64,000 nucleotides of DNA. Origin: Amoebophrya sp. A120. Taxonomy: Eukaryota; Sar; Dinophyceae; Syndiniales; Amoebophryaceae. The translations under genes were made by a program, and so were the position numbers. The stretch covers positions 441,207 to 505,206 of the forward strand of contig CAJINV010000022.1 in assembly GCA_905178155.1 (NCBI GenBank). Direction: 5' to 3'. This document shows, piece by piece, positions 20,228 through 30,873 of the stretch (positions are counted from its first letter, which is position 1; the number at the start of each line of letters is the position of its first letter). A model generated the notes under the pieces. That model made no database searches and was not told where the DNA came from. It saw nothing but the letters and a program-made list of their open reading frames with translations.

Positions 20228-20547
20228 GCCGTGGCACACATTCGGGACGGAGCCGCTGCCTCGCGGGGAGCGGGTGACTCTGCGGTGTAAGTATTTTATC
20301 ACATACAAAAAAGCTGGCGGGGCATATTTGCGCGGTTGGTAAAGAGAACCATAGAAGGACAGAGGTCAGAGCTAAAGACGGAGTGGCATGGTTTTAGGCG
20401 CAGAGCATACATAACGAGGAGCGAACTAGAGTGAGCGTGGGCATTGATTCGCGCAAGACAAACGCGCGCTGCCGGCCGCTTTTTTGTGTGATAGAACTTG
20501 AGTCGGTGCGCCTTTTCCGTCGAACGCATCAGGAGATCGTGGAGGAG

Positions 20548-20778
20548 ATGGCGACTGAGATAATGGCCTCCTGTAACCCGGCTCGGTCTTACGTGGAGGC
20601 GCGTTTACGGGTTGAAGCCATGTTGTGCGCTGCCTTTGCCGCTGATACACCGTCGACGCCAACGGCAAGCGATGCATCGGATGACTATGGTGAAGAGTCG
20701 GAGTCTGATTCTGAACTGGCAGAAGCCAATCGCGATGAGTGCCGGCGCCGGTTTAAGGGGATGGAGTGTGTTGATTAG
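20548..20778 (+). CDS. Possible small acidic protein or exon, 76 aa
   Basis: ORF from ATG at 20548 to TAG; the same frame is open upstream to about 20431 with protein-like composition (RTHQEIVEEM). The C-terminal half is acidic and Ser-rich (SDDYGEESESDSELAEANRD). It may be an exon whose partner I cannot place. Confidence 0.5.
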   Translation: MATEIMASCNPARSYVEARLRVEAMLCAAFAADTPSTPTASDASDDYGEESESDSELAEANRDECRRRFKGMECVD

Positions 20779-21488
20779 GTACCACATGCGAAAAGAAATG
20801 AAGAAAGAGGATCCAACTTTGCGTAAATAGAACACGCTGCGAGACAGTTTGCTGAGTTGACAGAAGTTGCGAGCGCGCGGAAAAAAGTCAGAGAGAGGCT
20901 GTCGAGGTTGTTGAAGCGCGCGCTACTTAGTAGATAGTTGCACGCTCAGGGTGTTCGATTGATAAAGAATTTGCGTCGGTGAAATTGTGAAGAGGAACAT
21001 TATTCGGAGACTAAAAACAGCGCGCGCGTGCGAGAGTTGAGCAATGTCGATGTAAAATTTGCGAGATCGCAAGACGATAAGAACTGCAGGCAGCTGCAGA
21101 ACATGGGGAATGATCTTGAAAATGAGAGCAACACGAAAAAGAGAGTCGGTTGATGGATTTGACATGTGGCAGACAAGTGAAGTAAAGAAATAACGAACGC
21201 GATCAGGAAAAGAGTTTAGGCATGTATGAAGAAGCGAACGAATTGACGGAAATGAGCTCAAGCGACAAGATTGAATCTGTTGGATGATCCGCTGTAGTAT
21301 GTTTGCTTCGGCATTTGTAAAGGTAGTTGGGTATGGATATAATGAAAGTTATGCTATATATTTTTATGTTGTTTCGCAATTTCAGGTCCCCCAGGTCGTT
21401 AGTGTAATACTAGGACCCCCGCTAATTCGTAACATAGTCGCGAACCAACGTTACGCATTTTTTAGAGTTTTGGCATAGTTAGCACACC

Positions 21489-21490
<2 letters not shown>

Positions 21491-21528
<38 letters not shown>
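21491..21528. repeat. (AC)n microsatellite
   Basis: About 19 AC dinucleotides, a simple repeat next to the three-copy tandem repeat, whose copies also carry short CA runs. Confidence 0.5.
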
Positions 21529-21529
<1 letters not shown>

Positions 21530-21532
<3 letters not shown>

Positions 21533-22190
21533 CAAGCACGCGCACACAGGGACACGGTATGGCTTTAGCGTTTTGCTTTGTTTGGTTCATTCAATTTTGT
21601 GACTTTTTCGCTGATTTGTAGAATAGGACCGCTGTGGTTGATGCCATTGAAAATGTATCGTCTTTGTAAATAACAGAACCAACCGGGAAGAAGGACGCAA
21701 ACACCACCGGCAAGGGTTGTACGCACACACACACACAGGCACGCGCACACAGGGACACGGTATAGCTATTCCTTTTTTTTGTTTGATTTATTTGATGCGG
21801 TTGCGGTGATTTTTCAGGTGATTTGCAGAGTTAGGCTGTGTTTGGTTGATGTTGGATTTTCGCGTAGTAGTTGGCTGGTATTGTAAATGTATCCTTTTTC
21901 GTAAATAACAGAACCGACCGGGAAAATGGACGCAGACACCACCGGCGAGAGTTGCGCTCACACAAACACAAGCACGCGCACACAGGGACGCGGTATACTT
22001 ATAGTCTTTTGCTTTGTTTGGTTCATTCGGTTGCGCTGATTGTTGAGGTGATTCGGAGAGTTAAGGCGTGTCGGTCGATTTTGGATTTTTTAAAGTACTA
22101 GTTGTGTCCGATTGTAAGCGTTTTCCTTATTGTAAATAACAGAACCGAGAACCGGGAAAATGGACGCAAGCAATACCGACAAGAGTTGCA
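21530..22190. repeat. Tandem repeat, three copies of about 200-230 bp
   Basis: Copies begin near 21530, 21730 and 21965. Each has GCACGCGCACACAGGGAC, then a T-rich part with TTTTGTTTG, then AAATAACAGAACCGACCGGG, then ACGCAGACACCACCGGC. The third copy is the most diverged. Confidence 0.5.
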
Positions 22191-22452
22191 AGGAGCAACT
22201 TCGTAGGAAAGGCGATCTTTTCTGGGTCTAGCAATTAGCTTGAGGCTAAGTCTTTGCAGTGCGGCGCTAGTTTGCGGATCGCTTTGCGTAATGGCATGAA
22301 GCGCAGAAGAAATTAACTGCGGCTTGCGTTGTATATTGATGATTTATCGCCGACAAGATGCATGACTATACATTTTCTAGCGCGCTTGCATACATACAGG
22401 AAGCAGGCATGCAAAACTTGCACGAAGACTTGAGCAATTTTTAAGACCCAGA

Positions 22453-25400
22453 ATGTTTAGCGGTATAGTTTTCGCCAAGCTACCGCCTGAAACTGTTCCA
22501 AGTTCGCCCGCGGGAGCGGTCATGGCGACGCTAATCAAAACGGAGTTCGGGTATGCCATTTTGGAGCGTCACGATTTTGGGCCGATGTTGTTCGATATTC
22601 CACAGAAAAAGACCGACAGGTCAAATCTGTAATGCAAAAATAAAGAGACCGGAAAAATTGGCATGGGTGAGGCCATAGCATCTTGTTTAGGGCATGCAGT
22701 GCAGATTTATTTGTCTAATTATTCTTGCATTACAGAGATGGCCCGTTGGGTTTTTTCTGGGGGATACTTGATGGCGTGGAGTTTGCGGCGTATTGGGACA
22801 GCAAGGAGATCCGATTGTCGTGCTCGGTTGCTGAAGACAAAGGGGTCTACGTCCAAGTTGAGGGGACTTCGTCCGGAAATCGTGGGAAACGTTTAAGCGG
22901 CGGGCGTTTTCCCGATAGCATGCGTGTTGCTATAGTGGGCAACTATGTTGGTGATTCGTATGCAAGCTTGCGGGAGTCTGTTGAAAAACTGAGCGAACGT
23001 GCGGCGCGATTGTTTGTGGACGATGCTTCTCTTTTGGGAAGCGAGCTAATCTGTCAAACGGGGTACGTATCGCGTTGAAAAAAACCATGACTATCACAAA
23101 TGGCAACTTTTCCGCGAAGTTTTCAAATCCGGAAAGTCGGACACTTTGGGGAAAAAACACTATCACAGAGCAACGATTTTCGCTAAAAGGTGGCAAATTG
23201 TGGTAGTGATAGTCTTTTTCAGCGCGATAGTACGCAGGATCTGGGAAAACATATGAGCAGATCAGATGGATGACGCAAGCCTGTCCGACAAACAGAGTCA
23301 TTTTTTGTGCTCCGTCGAACTCTTTGTGTAACGAAGTGGCGGCCCGGATTTCTGAAGCCGATGGAACTTTTCGGGTGTGGCGTGTGGTTGGTCGAAGTGA
23401 AGCGCTAGCGCAGGCGCGAGCGGTATCAAGAGCAAAAGCGCGTGGGTCTGGAAGATTTTGACACTCGTCAGGCACGTTTTGCATGAGCTCTGAGGTTTTC
23501 GATGAATGTTGTAGCATCACAGACCTTGGGAGAGCTTCTTGATGCCCATTCCGCATGACAAATGTTCTCTTCGCGTAGGAAAAATTTTGGTCCTTCTGGT
23601 ATTCATGCAATACAGATATCTTTGCAATGCAAATGCAGCATTACAGATTGCACTTTTCCAGACTTAGACACTTTTGCAATTGATAAGCGGACACGAAGTC
23701 TACCACATACGAAGTTATGCAATTGGGCCGGGACGATCAAGATGGTGACGCATCTGATGACTTCCTTCGGGCGAGCTTTTTCGACTACACCGACACCAAG
23801 CAAGCAATTGAATGCGTCCCGGAAGTGTTAGAGTATCCCGGGCCAAATAAACTTTCCCGCGCTAGATCTAAGCGAGAGACTTTGCATCACAAGAGACGAA
23901 ATGAAACAGGTCGCCTATAGTACGCGTCGCAAGTGGTAGAATGTAATGTAGTGCAGATTCGTTGGGCGAGTTGTCTCAGAAGCAAATCCATTGGCTAAGT
24001 CTGGCGACAGCACTGCAAAGAACTTTGAAACACGACCAGGACTGTTGTCGCTGGCGTTGCCATTGTAGTGAGAATGAACCGCGTGACGGTTCTGGTGTGG
24101 GAACGTTTTTCCAAAGGATACGAGGCGTTTGTGGGTGAGCGCCGGGCAGCCGGCTTGGGATCACAATGCGACGACGTGTCTAGCGGACGAGTGGTGGCTG
24201 CTTGTATCAAATGCAAAGGCGTCGGGGTGTGGAAATAGGTGCGCACTTGTGAAATTTGTCATGCGCGGCTTTTCATGGTTTTCGGTGTTTGTCATGCGTG
24301 CGGTGGCGTTGCAGTGTGTACTGGGCATGACGCATATTGAAAAGCGTTGCAGGGTGATACGCGTGGCAAATTTGTGCGAGATCCAGACGCAGCAGCACAA
24401 GTCACAAGTGCTGTCGTTGTTTCCAGACCCCGACGGATTTTGGCACTTCATATTTTTCCGTGCGGGACCAGATGCGTATCGTTAGCGTATGCGTGACGTA
24501 AGCAGTGCAAAAGTTTCCGCACGAGTACGAATAGCATTACAAATTCGCAAAACGCTAGAAACTGAATGCAAGAATTGGATTTGCTTTGACAAAAGGAAAA
24601 AGGAAGCGGAAGGCATGAATGCCATAAGTACTGGCGCGATACTTTTTCACAGGATATCAGCGGCGAAGACCAGAGACCCAAGCTACGTATTCGGAGTTAC
24701 GTTATCAAGTGCAAAATGTTGGGAGTGGGCAAGATGTTGGGACTTGTCCTGTGTGTTTTGTGGTAGTTGCTATGTTTCTGATGCATGCCATAGCAGTGCG
24801 GGTGCCTTGAGGGTTTCGCGATGTTCATAACGCAAGGCACATGCTGAATCTTCGCGCGGAAGCAGTTGGGTTTGTGTCGCTGCTTAGGCATAGCTGTTGC
24901 ATTTTGGAATCCAAAATCAGTAAAGCAAGTCGCAACCGAGTAACTTCTGACATTTTTACACTTGAAAACCTGCGAACCAGAACAACTACCCGCCGTCGAG
25001 AGCATTTCTGGCGTAAGTGATCTATCACTTGCGGTGCGGTTGGAAAAGCTCGGCGCGAGAAAAGGGCCTATCAACTGCAAAAATGTCGGGGCCCGGAAGG
25101 TTGTGAGTTTTGTCATGGACGTGGTGAATGAAGCTTGAGGCGTGCGATGCATGGCCTAGCAAGCGCTACAGATTTGATGAAGATCTTTGCAGGCTTCTAT
25201 CGGATAGTAAGCGCCGTACTAAAAAGGCGCGCCTTCGTTCATGCTCATGCAGTGCAGAGCTTCGCTAGAATCGAAGGGCAGTGGCATAGTTTTAGACTTT
25301 TCCAGACCCAGACGCTTTGCAATTCGATAAAATTCAAAGCGGCAGGCTTGAGTCATTTAGCGACGGAGTTCAGGAACATCATGCAGGAAAAACTAAAGGT

Positions 25401-27800
25401 AGTGCGTCGGTTTGAACAGCAGAACGGTGCAGAGTTGGAAAAGGTTCTGTGGTTTGGCGGCAGAACCAAGCCGAGTTTTATTTACCAAAGTACCGAAAGC
25501 AGACCACCTGGCTACACCGGGCCGATTGGTTAAGAGTTTGGTAGTTGTCACGGTCTCAGCTGTTGCGTGAATTTATGACGCAATTGACGAAGAAAATGCA
25601 TGGGAACGCTTTGCATGCTAAATTTGGCGGCGATTGTTCTTCTGGGAATAAAGCTGCTCAAGGGTTAATTTGTGTGCGAATGAATCAACTTGATGCAGTG
25701 GATTGATTTTGAAGGCAATTGCGCAAGACAAATCACGAAACGGCTGAGCGCGTAACGATTGAAAATGGCATATGGTTATGCAGTTAGTGCTCTACACAGA
25801 TGCCGACTTTGTTCAAGTTCCGCACTTCTGCAGTAATCTTAGTACGCGAGGCAGAGGAAAAGTATCGCGCTCGATGTATTAGACAAAAGGCAGCGGATGG
25901 CAACAAACGAGAAGCATTCTGCAACGTTTTTCAGCTGGTCAATAGAGTCTATCTGCATTGCTTGGCTGCGTTAATTATTCCGAGCGCGGTACTTATTTTG
26001 GCACAGGATATCCAAGATGGCCATAGCAAATCTGGGATTGACGAAATGGGACGAAAAGGACGCAGCGGCTGCCGTAGCGTGCTGGGTATGAAAGCTTCAA
26101 AGTAGAAATCTTTAGAGTGGAAATAATTTGCGAAGCATGAAATACATGGCAAATAAGATGGCGCTGCAAAGAACACAAGAAAGATGGATTATAGTGCCGC
26201 CAGGGGCTGAGAAATGATCTGTGTTAGCATCTATAATATGACCGGAGTCGCTTGTTTGCGTTGCGAAGCATTTCCACGCTCAAGATTTATAAGTTGAGGC
26301 GTTCATAGTCGACAAAAAATTACAACAAGTGCGGCGCAACGACTATACTAGCGCAGCACGCGTATCAACTGCAGATTTGTCTGGATCTGGAAGACATCAC
26401 TTGCGTTATGCTTGTCGAGAGTGTTTCCTAAATCTGTCATGCGCATTACCTCAGCGTTTTTCTGTTCTGTGATGCAGCAGCGCGGTTTGTCATGCTTCGC
26501 TTTGAAGCAACAGGCAAGCAGAAGCTGAGACTTGTACTGCTTAGCTAGCGCGTGCGGTTTCATTACGAGACGCCGCGCAGCATTACAAATGTCTAAATCC
26601 AGACACGTTCGCACTTGATAACGCAGGGCAGTTCACATTAGAATACGACGCGCAGGCTAGTTGTGTCGAGAAATACCGAGCATTTCAAGGACGTACGGGC
26701 TTCGGCGGGATAATCACGCCCGTGGTGTTATGAAAGTCACAGGATCGAAATCGACAAAGTTGAGACAAGACGCAAGGCGCAGAATCGACAGGAGTGACCT
26801 CGGTGCGTTGTTTTTGCGTGCTTTGCAGAAAGGGCCCTTTGCATTCAAGTGGCCGCAGTTATGCATTAGAGACAGTCGCAACTTTGACGATTTCAATTGT
26901 GGCTCATGAATAAGGTTACGATGGCGCTTCTTCGTTTTTGGAGAGGAAGAAGTTGTTGACTTTTTGTAGGCCGCGCGCAATTGTTATAATTTCAAGCGTT
27001 GCAATGGAAGCTGTGGCGTATAATGCAAAATAGGAGCTATGTAGTTAATTTCTGTAGGATGGATTTTGCGCGGCAAGGTGTCGGGTTTGAATTGCCGCGA
27101 TTTCTTTGCGATTTTGTGTATTGCGAGAAGTAGGAGGAGAACGCTGCGCAAGTTTGTCACGCTAGTCATGCCTCAAAGCCACAGCAGTTAGTTCCTTGCA
27201 ACGCTTGAGATTGCAACGCTTGCGCAAGCTATACGCTTCACCCGGTGGCGCGCGGGATGTGCTATAGTCGCGTCGTTTGGTATGGTGTGCAAAAGTATGG
27301 CACTTGTATAAATGCAAGCGCTGCACTACGCAGATTTTTTATAGGTAAGCGAAGTCTACGGGTGGCGCGTTTGTATGTTGAAGAAGAAAAACCGCGGCGC
27401 ATTTATACAAGTGCAATACTTTTGCCAATTATACTTAAGCGGTTGGAGCGTTTGGGAGTTTCAGGAAGCGCGAGATTTCCACGCACGGAATGGGTTCGAT
27501 TTCTCCGCTATCAATTGCAAAAAGGTCGAGGTCTGGGAACTTGTGAGGTTAGTACCGCGAAAAAGTTGGGCTCTGTTTGCTGGGTATCGTGCTGGACAAA
27601 TTTAACTTGCATGCTAGAGAAGCACGACAGGCATGCATAGTGCCAGACGTCGACACTTTTACACTTGATATCTTCGAAGCGCGTTGGACCTGCCTGTCGG
27701 GTGGCAGTTTAGTACAAACCGACGTCGACGCGCTGCGTTCGCGGCTACTGACTTCAAGCAAGTAGCGGGAGAGTTGTTGTCTGGAATCGTAAACACTTAA
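22453..27800 (+). CDS. UPF1-like superfamily 1 helicase, multi-exon
   Basis: Exons (approximate): 22453-22595, 22767-23067, 23230-23423, 23686-23915, 24121-24204, 24453-24476, 24657-24702, 24968-25068, 25330 to about 25532, about 25788-25847, 26011-26086, 26308-26362, 26621-26728, 26913-27018, 27234-27280, 27434-27508 and 27671-27800. Splicing the first three gives Walker A GYAGSGKTYEQIRW followed by motif Ia VIFCAPSNSLCNEVAARI, typical of UPF1-like SF1 helicases. Later exons give EPEQLPAVES and DLSLAVRLEKLG, matching motif III (usually GD..QLP) and the segment after it, and near the end AFQGRTGFGG (motif V-like) and NRRRRAAFAATDF (motif VI-like). Such proteins unwind RNA or DNA with ATP. Oddities: motif II (DE) is not identified, the usual GD of motif III is missing, and an in-frame TAA at about 25533 is not explained by any intron I can recognise. 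A decaying or pseudogenised copy is possible. Confidence 0.5.
22596..22766. mobile_element. Introner, family J
   Basis: Ends TATTCCACAGAAAAAG and complement; flanks TTCGA and CTTGA. Removal plus 5 bp joins GPMLF to DGVE in frame in the helicase gene. The second J copy is at 60799. Confidence 0.5.
23068..23229. mobile_element. Introner, family K (single copy)
   Basis: TIR TATCGCGTTGAAAAAAACC and complement; flanks GTACG/GTACG. It splits the Walker A loop: only its exact removal with one repeat creates QTGYAGSGKT. Confidence 0.5.
23424..23685. mobile_element. Introner, family B
   Basis: TIR TATCAAGAGCAAAAGCGCGT, diverged; flanks AGCGG/AGCGG. Removal joins QARA to DTKS. Confidence 0.5.
23916..24120. 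mobile_element. Decayed introner, family C
   Basis: The right end (TCTGGTGTGGGAACGTTTTT, then GGATA) is clear; the left end is eroded. Flanks TCGCC and CGAGG no longer match, yet removing element plus 5 bp keeps the helicase frame open (GRPFVGERRA). Confidence 0.5.
24205..24452. mobile_element. Decayed introner, family B
   Basis: TIR TATCAAATGCAAAGGCGTCG and a diverged right end. Flanks GCTTG and TTTTT do not match; element plus 5 bp still keeps the frame (VVAAC to RAGP). Confidence 0.5.
24477..24656. mobile_element. Decayed introner, family A
   Basis: Carries GCAGTGCAAAAG near the left and CGATACTTTTTCACAGGATA at the right. Flanks ATGCG and TCAGC are poor matches. Element plus 5 bp joins GPDA to GEDQ in frame; the left boundary is chosen from the frame. 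Confidence 0.5.
24703..24967. mobile_element. Decayed introner, family B
   Basis: Left TATCAAGTGCAAAATGTTGG; right end ...TTTTTACACTTGAAA. Flanks TACGT and ACCTG do not match. Element plus 5 bp joins IRSYV to EPEQ, rebuilding helicase motif III. Confidence 0.5.
25069..25329. mobile_element. Decayed introner, family B
   Basis: TIR TATCAACTGCAAAAATGTCG and right end GCAATTCGATA. Flanks GGGCC and AAATT do not match; element plus 5 bp still joins ARKGP to KAAG in frame. Confidence 0.5.
25848..26010. mobile_element. Decayed introner, family A
   Basis: GAGGAAAAGTATCGCGCTCG at left and a right end finishing GGCACAGGATA. The left boundary and the exon frame before it are not resolved. Confidence 0.5.
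26087..26307. mobile_element. Decayed introner, family H
   Basis: TATGAAAGCTTCAAAGTAGA at left resembles H; the right end is AAGTTGAGGCGTTCATA. Flanks CTGGG and GTCGA. Element plus 5 bp joins VACW to AKNY in frame. Confidence 0.5.
26363..26620. mobile_element. Introner, family B
   Basis: TIR TATCAACTGCAGATTTGTCT; flanks ACGCG and ACGCA. Removal joins LAQHA to GQFT in frame. Confidence 0.5.
26729..26912. mobile_element. Decayed introner, family H
   Basis: TATGAAAGTCACAGGATCGA at left, a diverged right end. Flanks GGTGT and AGGTT. Element plus 5 bp joins ITPVV to YDGA in frame. Confidence 0.5.
27019..27233. mobile_element. Putative introner, unclassified
   Basis: Begins TATAATGCAAAATAGG and ends CAAGCTATA; the TIRs are weak. 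Flanks TGGCG and CGCTT. The support is that element plus 5 bp joins EAVA to HPVA in frame between two other exons. Confidence 0.5.
27281..27433. mobile_element. Introner, family A
   Basis: TIR TATGGTGTGCAAAAGTATGG; flanks TTTGG and CTTAA. Element plus 5 bp joins SRVVW to AVGA in frame. Confidence 0.5.
27509..27670. mobile_element. Short introner, family B
   Basis: TIR TATCAATTGCAAAAAGGTCG, only 162 bp against about 255 for the family; flanks TCCGC and TCTTC. Element plus 5 bp joins GSISP to RSAL and leads to the terminal TAA of the helicase gene. Confidence 0.5.
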
Positions 27801-29243
27801 AAAAAGCACTAACATACACGCACTGTGAGTGGTTTGCTGAATTTTTCTCGTAAGCAGCGTTACGGATGTTGTTATTTATGTTCTACCGAACAGACTCGGT
27901 AGCGTTGAAGCTGCTGGGTAACTGTAGAGAAAAGATATCTACGATCGTGCAAAATGGGCAAAAGATTTCTAGCTCTATAAACAACGTCGGGCGGACGTTG
28001 TGCGTTTTCTAAATTTGATGAAACTATACTACGCAGACGCAGTCTATAAGAGTTGCAAACTTGTTGAATGTGTTGACTCATAAGAAGCACGGCGCGTTTC
28101 GCATTGGGCGACAATTAAACAGGCGAAGGATGCAGGTTCTGGGTGTTCGTATGTAGTTGCTCCGCGTAGTGGTTTCATTTAGGATGATCGTGCGCGCGAA
28201 ATTAAAGCGCTCGAGATTTTCGCCGTAGTCTTTAGAGCTCTTATGCTGGTCAGCGCGCAAATCAATGAAAAACAAGCGATCGACTGAAATTGAAACACGG
28301 CGCAGCCGCGAGCTGTACGCATAAAATTTCGGCTGGGTTGATCATACAGCGAACGAATGCGCAACAGATTAAAGGTCATTAAAAACGAATGAGATTGGAT
28401 CAGCGTGGGTCTGCTAATCTTGTGGGCATTAGCGCGATGGCGCGCTGTGTATGTTCTAACAGAATGAATTACAACGAAGAACAGGCAAATGATTTCAGTA
28501 AGTAAATTAATGCAGTAAAGTCGTGGCTATGGCTAATGCAATCCGCCAACGAGTAAAAGGCGCCAGAGTTGGAAAAAGAAGCATTGGAGTCAGGGTAAAG
28601 CACTCGAGCAAGAAAATGCCGCGACGTAAATACTTGGTTGCTAGCAAAGTCATTGACTTCGGGCGCTCTTAAAATTTACGGCGTTGCTGTTAGATTTTTG
28701 CGAAATTTTCTGTGAATAAATCTGACAGGGTACATCCGCCGCTATGTTGTTAGTGTAGCAATGTTGTAGATTGTTAGGCTAACTAGCGCAGCAGTTGGAG
28801 AAAGCGAGCAACTTCGTGAATTACATCGCTGCACATTACTGCGCATTTTGTTGATAGATTTTATTGCTGGCGTTCCGTTGTTGGCAAGTTTAGTCGCAAA
28901 CTGTTGAGCGTACTTGGTGCCAGCCAAAAAAATGTCCTCGGAAAAGAAAACCATCACAGCGCCGCACAAAGATTGCGCGTGCGAGCAAGATAGTAACTGT
29001 GTGCAAATTTGCCGCGCGCGGTATGTGTTTCTGCGTGAAATATGAGAAATACCACAAGACACGCCTCAGCCGTTGGAGCTCTTTAGCAGTGTCATGCATG
29101 AGCGTAACCAATGACAGACCAAACGAAGAGCGATGGCGTTTGACGCAAGTTCGTGCATTTACTTGGAGTAGTGTGGGTTGTTGTGCAAAATACTGCAACG
29201 GTTGAGCGCGTAGCATTTGCGAAGTGGATAAAGTACGTACTTC
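27801..29243. other. Stretch without a recognisable gene
   Basis: No ORF with protein-like composition on either strand and no introner ends found. It separates the helicase gene from the cluster of small plus-strand ORFs. Confidence 0.5.
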
Positions 29244-29597
29244 ATGTTTCAGGACATGACTGGACTGAAGGAAGAGGAAATCGCGGAAATCATCGCAAAA
29301 CGGTTAAACGAAGCACCGGCCGGAATGTCTAGCGATTCGAAAAAAGGGTCGAAACACGAAAAAGCGAAAAAATCGCCGGGGATTTCGTCGCTAACGACCC
29401 CGAGGCGTCTGCGTTATTTTCCCCCGAACCAGACTACCCCGGTGGAAGTGTCGTCCAGTGACGAAAGTGAACAAGCAACGAGCTCGAAAGCGACGCCGTT
29501 GTTTAAGAAAATTAAGAAAGAGAGCGGCTCAGACGGTGACGATGACGACGATGATGGCCGTGGTCCGTTTTTTCGTAAGTTGGGACAGACGTCCTAG
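29244..29597 (+). CDS. Hypothetical charged protein, 117 aa
   Basis: Intronless ORF from ATG to TAG. It begins with a short helix-like part (KEEEIAEIIAKRLNEAP), followed by Lys/Ser-rich and acidic stretches, including a run of Asp (GSDGDDDDDDGRG) before the C-terminal FFRKLGQTS. The composition is that of a disordered nuclear-type protein; no family recognised. It is the first of a group of intron-poor ORFs on the same strand. Confidence 0.5.
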   Translation: MFQDMTGLKEEEIAEIIAKRLNEAPAGMSSDSKKGSKHEKAKKSPGISSLTTPRRLRYFPPNQTTPVEVSSSDESEQATSSKATPLFKKIKKESGSDGDDDDDDGRGPFFRKLGQTS

Positions 29598-29967
29598 ACT
29601 CGGCAGCTGTTAGTTTGCGAACGTCCGGCAGACAACAAAATCGACGCAGTTTGAAAAACACGCCCCGACTGCAGAACGTTTCAAGTCAGCCGCTTTTGCT
29701 TCTTTTGCAAAAATGCGCAACGAGATGCAACGAGTTGCAGCCGTGTGGTTTCTGTGTGTTTGCCGTTAACCATATCAATACTACGAAAATAGAACACGCC
29801 TCAGGGTGCAGATGTTTAGCGCTTTTAGAAGAGTAGACGACTTCGCATTGCACAGTGAGCGCGTCAGCGTATGGAAACACAAGCAGGAACAGTATTAACG
29901 AAGTTGGTTGCTGAATTTTTAAAAAAAAAAAGCGAACGGATGACGCTAGTCGTTTGCGTTTGTCAAG

Positions 29968-30837
29968 ATGAACGAGAACGATTGCGCGACTAGTGTTCTC
30001 CTTAATGGAATCAAAAAGGACGCAAATAGTCGCAAACAAGACCGAAAACGAACAGCAGCAGCGAAGATGCATGGAAGCAGAGAGAGACTAAATCAGTTCC
30101 ATCGATCTGAAGTGACAAAACAAACGCAACACGCGAAAAAATTCAAAAGTTCAGGAAATGTCGACTGTAGTGTGTGCACGCTTATGCCGGAGATCATTGC
30201 GAAAATTAAGTCGCAAAATGCTCCGAAAAATGCGCAGCGACGCCTAAGGTGTGAGCTGTACGTAAATACTTCCGTGCTTATTACAATCAGGGACAAGCAG
30301 GGCGCGCCGCCTGTTATTGCGCAGGTTAGTACTCACATGGCCAACATTACGTCGGGCACTATGGTAGAACAACAACAAGACGCGGAAAGTGTGCAAATTA
30401 GTGATCACGCGATGAATCTGATACGTTCGCGCTTCTGTATTGAAGCACTCGGAGACTCGATAGCGATGCCTGTTTTAGAATCCAAAGACTACGACTCGTG
30501 GATTTGCTATGAGGTGCCGCATGTTCCGCTGGATGCGTTTAAAAATTGGCTGCACACTGTCACGGAGATGCCGACACTAATTCCAGGAATCATGCGGTGC
30601 GCAGACTGGTGCGGACGTTTCTCGCCATATCCCCAAACTTGTGCACATTGTAATGCTTCTGGATGGTTAACGATTACCAAGAGCGAGCTTATTACTTTAG
30701 AAACGGTTCTGGAGCTCTACACTCGACCAGAATGGCCGCCAGCTCTGGACTACTGCCGCGTGAGTACGCACGCGGAAAAGATGCTGGACAGTCGTGAACC
30801 AGAGTCGGGCTATGTTGTCCCTTGCGCACACATTTAG
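29968..30837 (+). CDS. Hypothetical Cys-motif protein, 289 aa
   Basis: Intronless ORF from ATG at 29968 to TAG. The N-terminal 70 residues are charged; the middle looks globular (ELYVNTSVLITIRDKQGAPP, ISDHAMNLIRSRFCIEALGD). Near residue 212 it has CADWCGRFSPYPQTCAHC, then SGWLTITKSE, a Cys/Trp motif that could bind zinc. The next gene carries a related C-x2-W-C-x2-F motif, and the gene at 32098 carries C-x2-C...WLTI. Family not recognised; the repeated motif argues that this is a real gene and that the three are related. Confidence 0.5.
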   Translation: MNENDCATSVLLNGIKKDANSRKQDRKRTAAAKMHGSRERLNQFHRSEVTKQTQHAKKFKSSGNVDCSVCTLMPEIIAKIKSQNAPKNAQRRLRCELYVNTSVLITIRDKQGAPPVIAQVSTHMANITSGTMVEQQQDAESVQISDHAMNLIRSRFCIEALGDSIAMPVLESKDYDSWICYEVPHVPLDAFKNWLHTVTEMPTLIPGIMRCADWCGRFSPYPQTCAHCNASGWLTITKSELITLETVLELYTRPEWPPALDYCRVSTHAEKMLDSREPESGYVVPCAHI

Positions 30838-30873
30838 AATGAACAAAGAGCGGACGCGTATTGGGTGTACGTT

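Larger units (their letters stand above)
20779..22452. other. Mostly non-coding stretch before the helicase gene
   Basis: No convincing gene. It holds an (AC)n microsatellite at 21491-21528 and a three-copy tandem repeat (21530-22190), listed separately. The stretch just before 22453 is open in the helicase frame back to about 22390, so the helicase start may lie slightly upstream. Confidence 0.5.

Noticed and set aside
24121-24204. LADEWW as helicase motif II
   Set aside because: It lies in a different frame from the one that continues into motif III after removal of the neighbouring introners.
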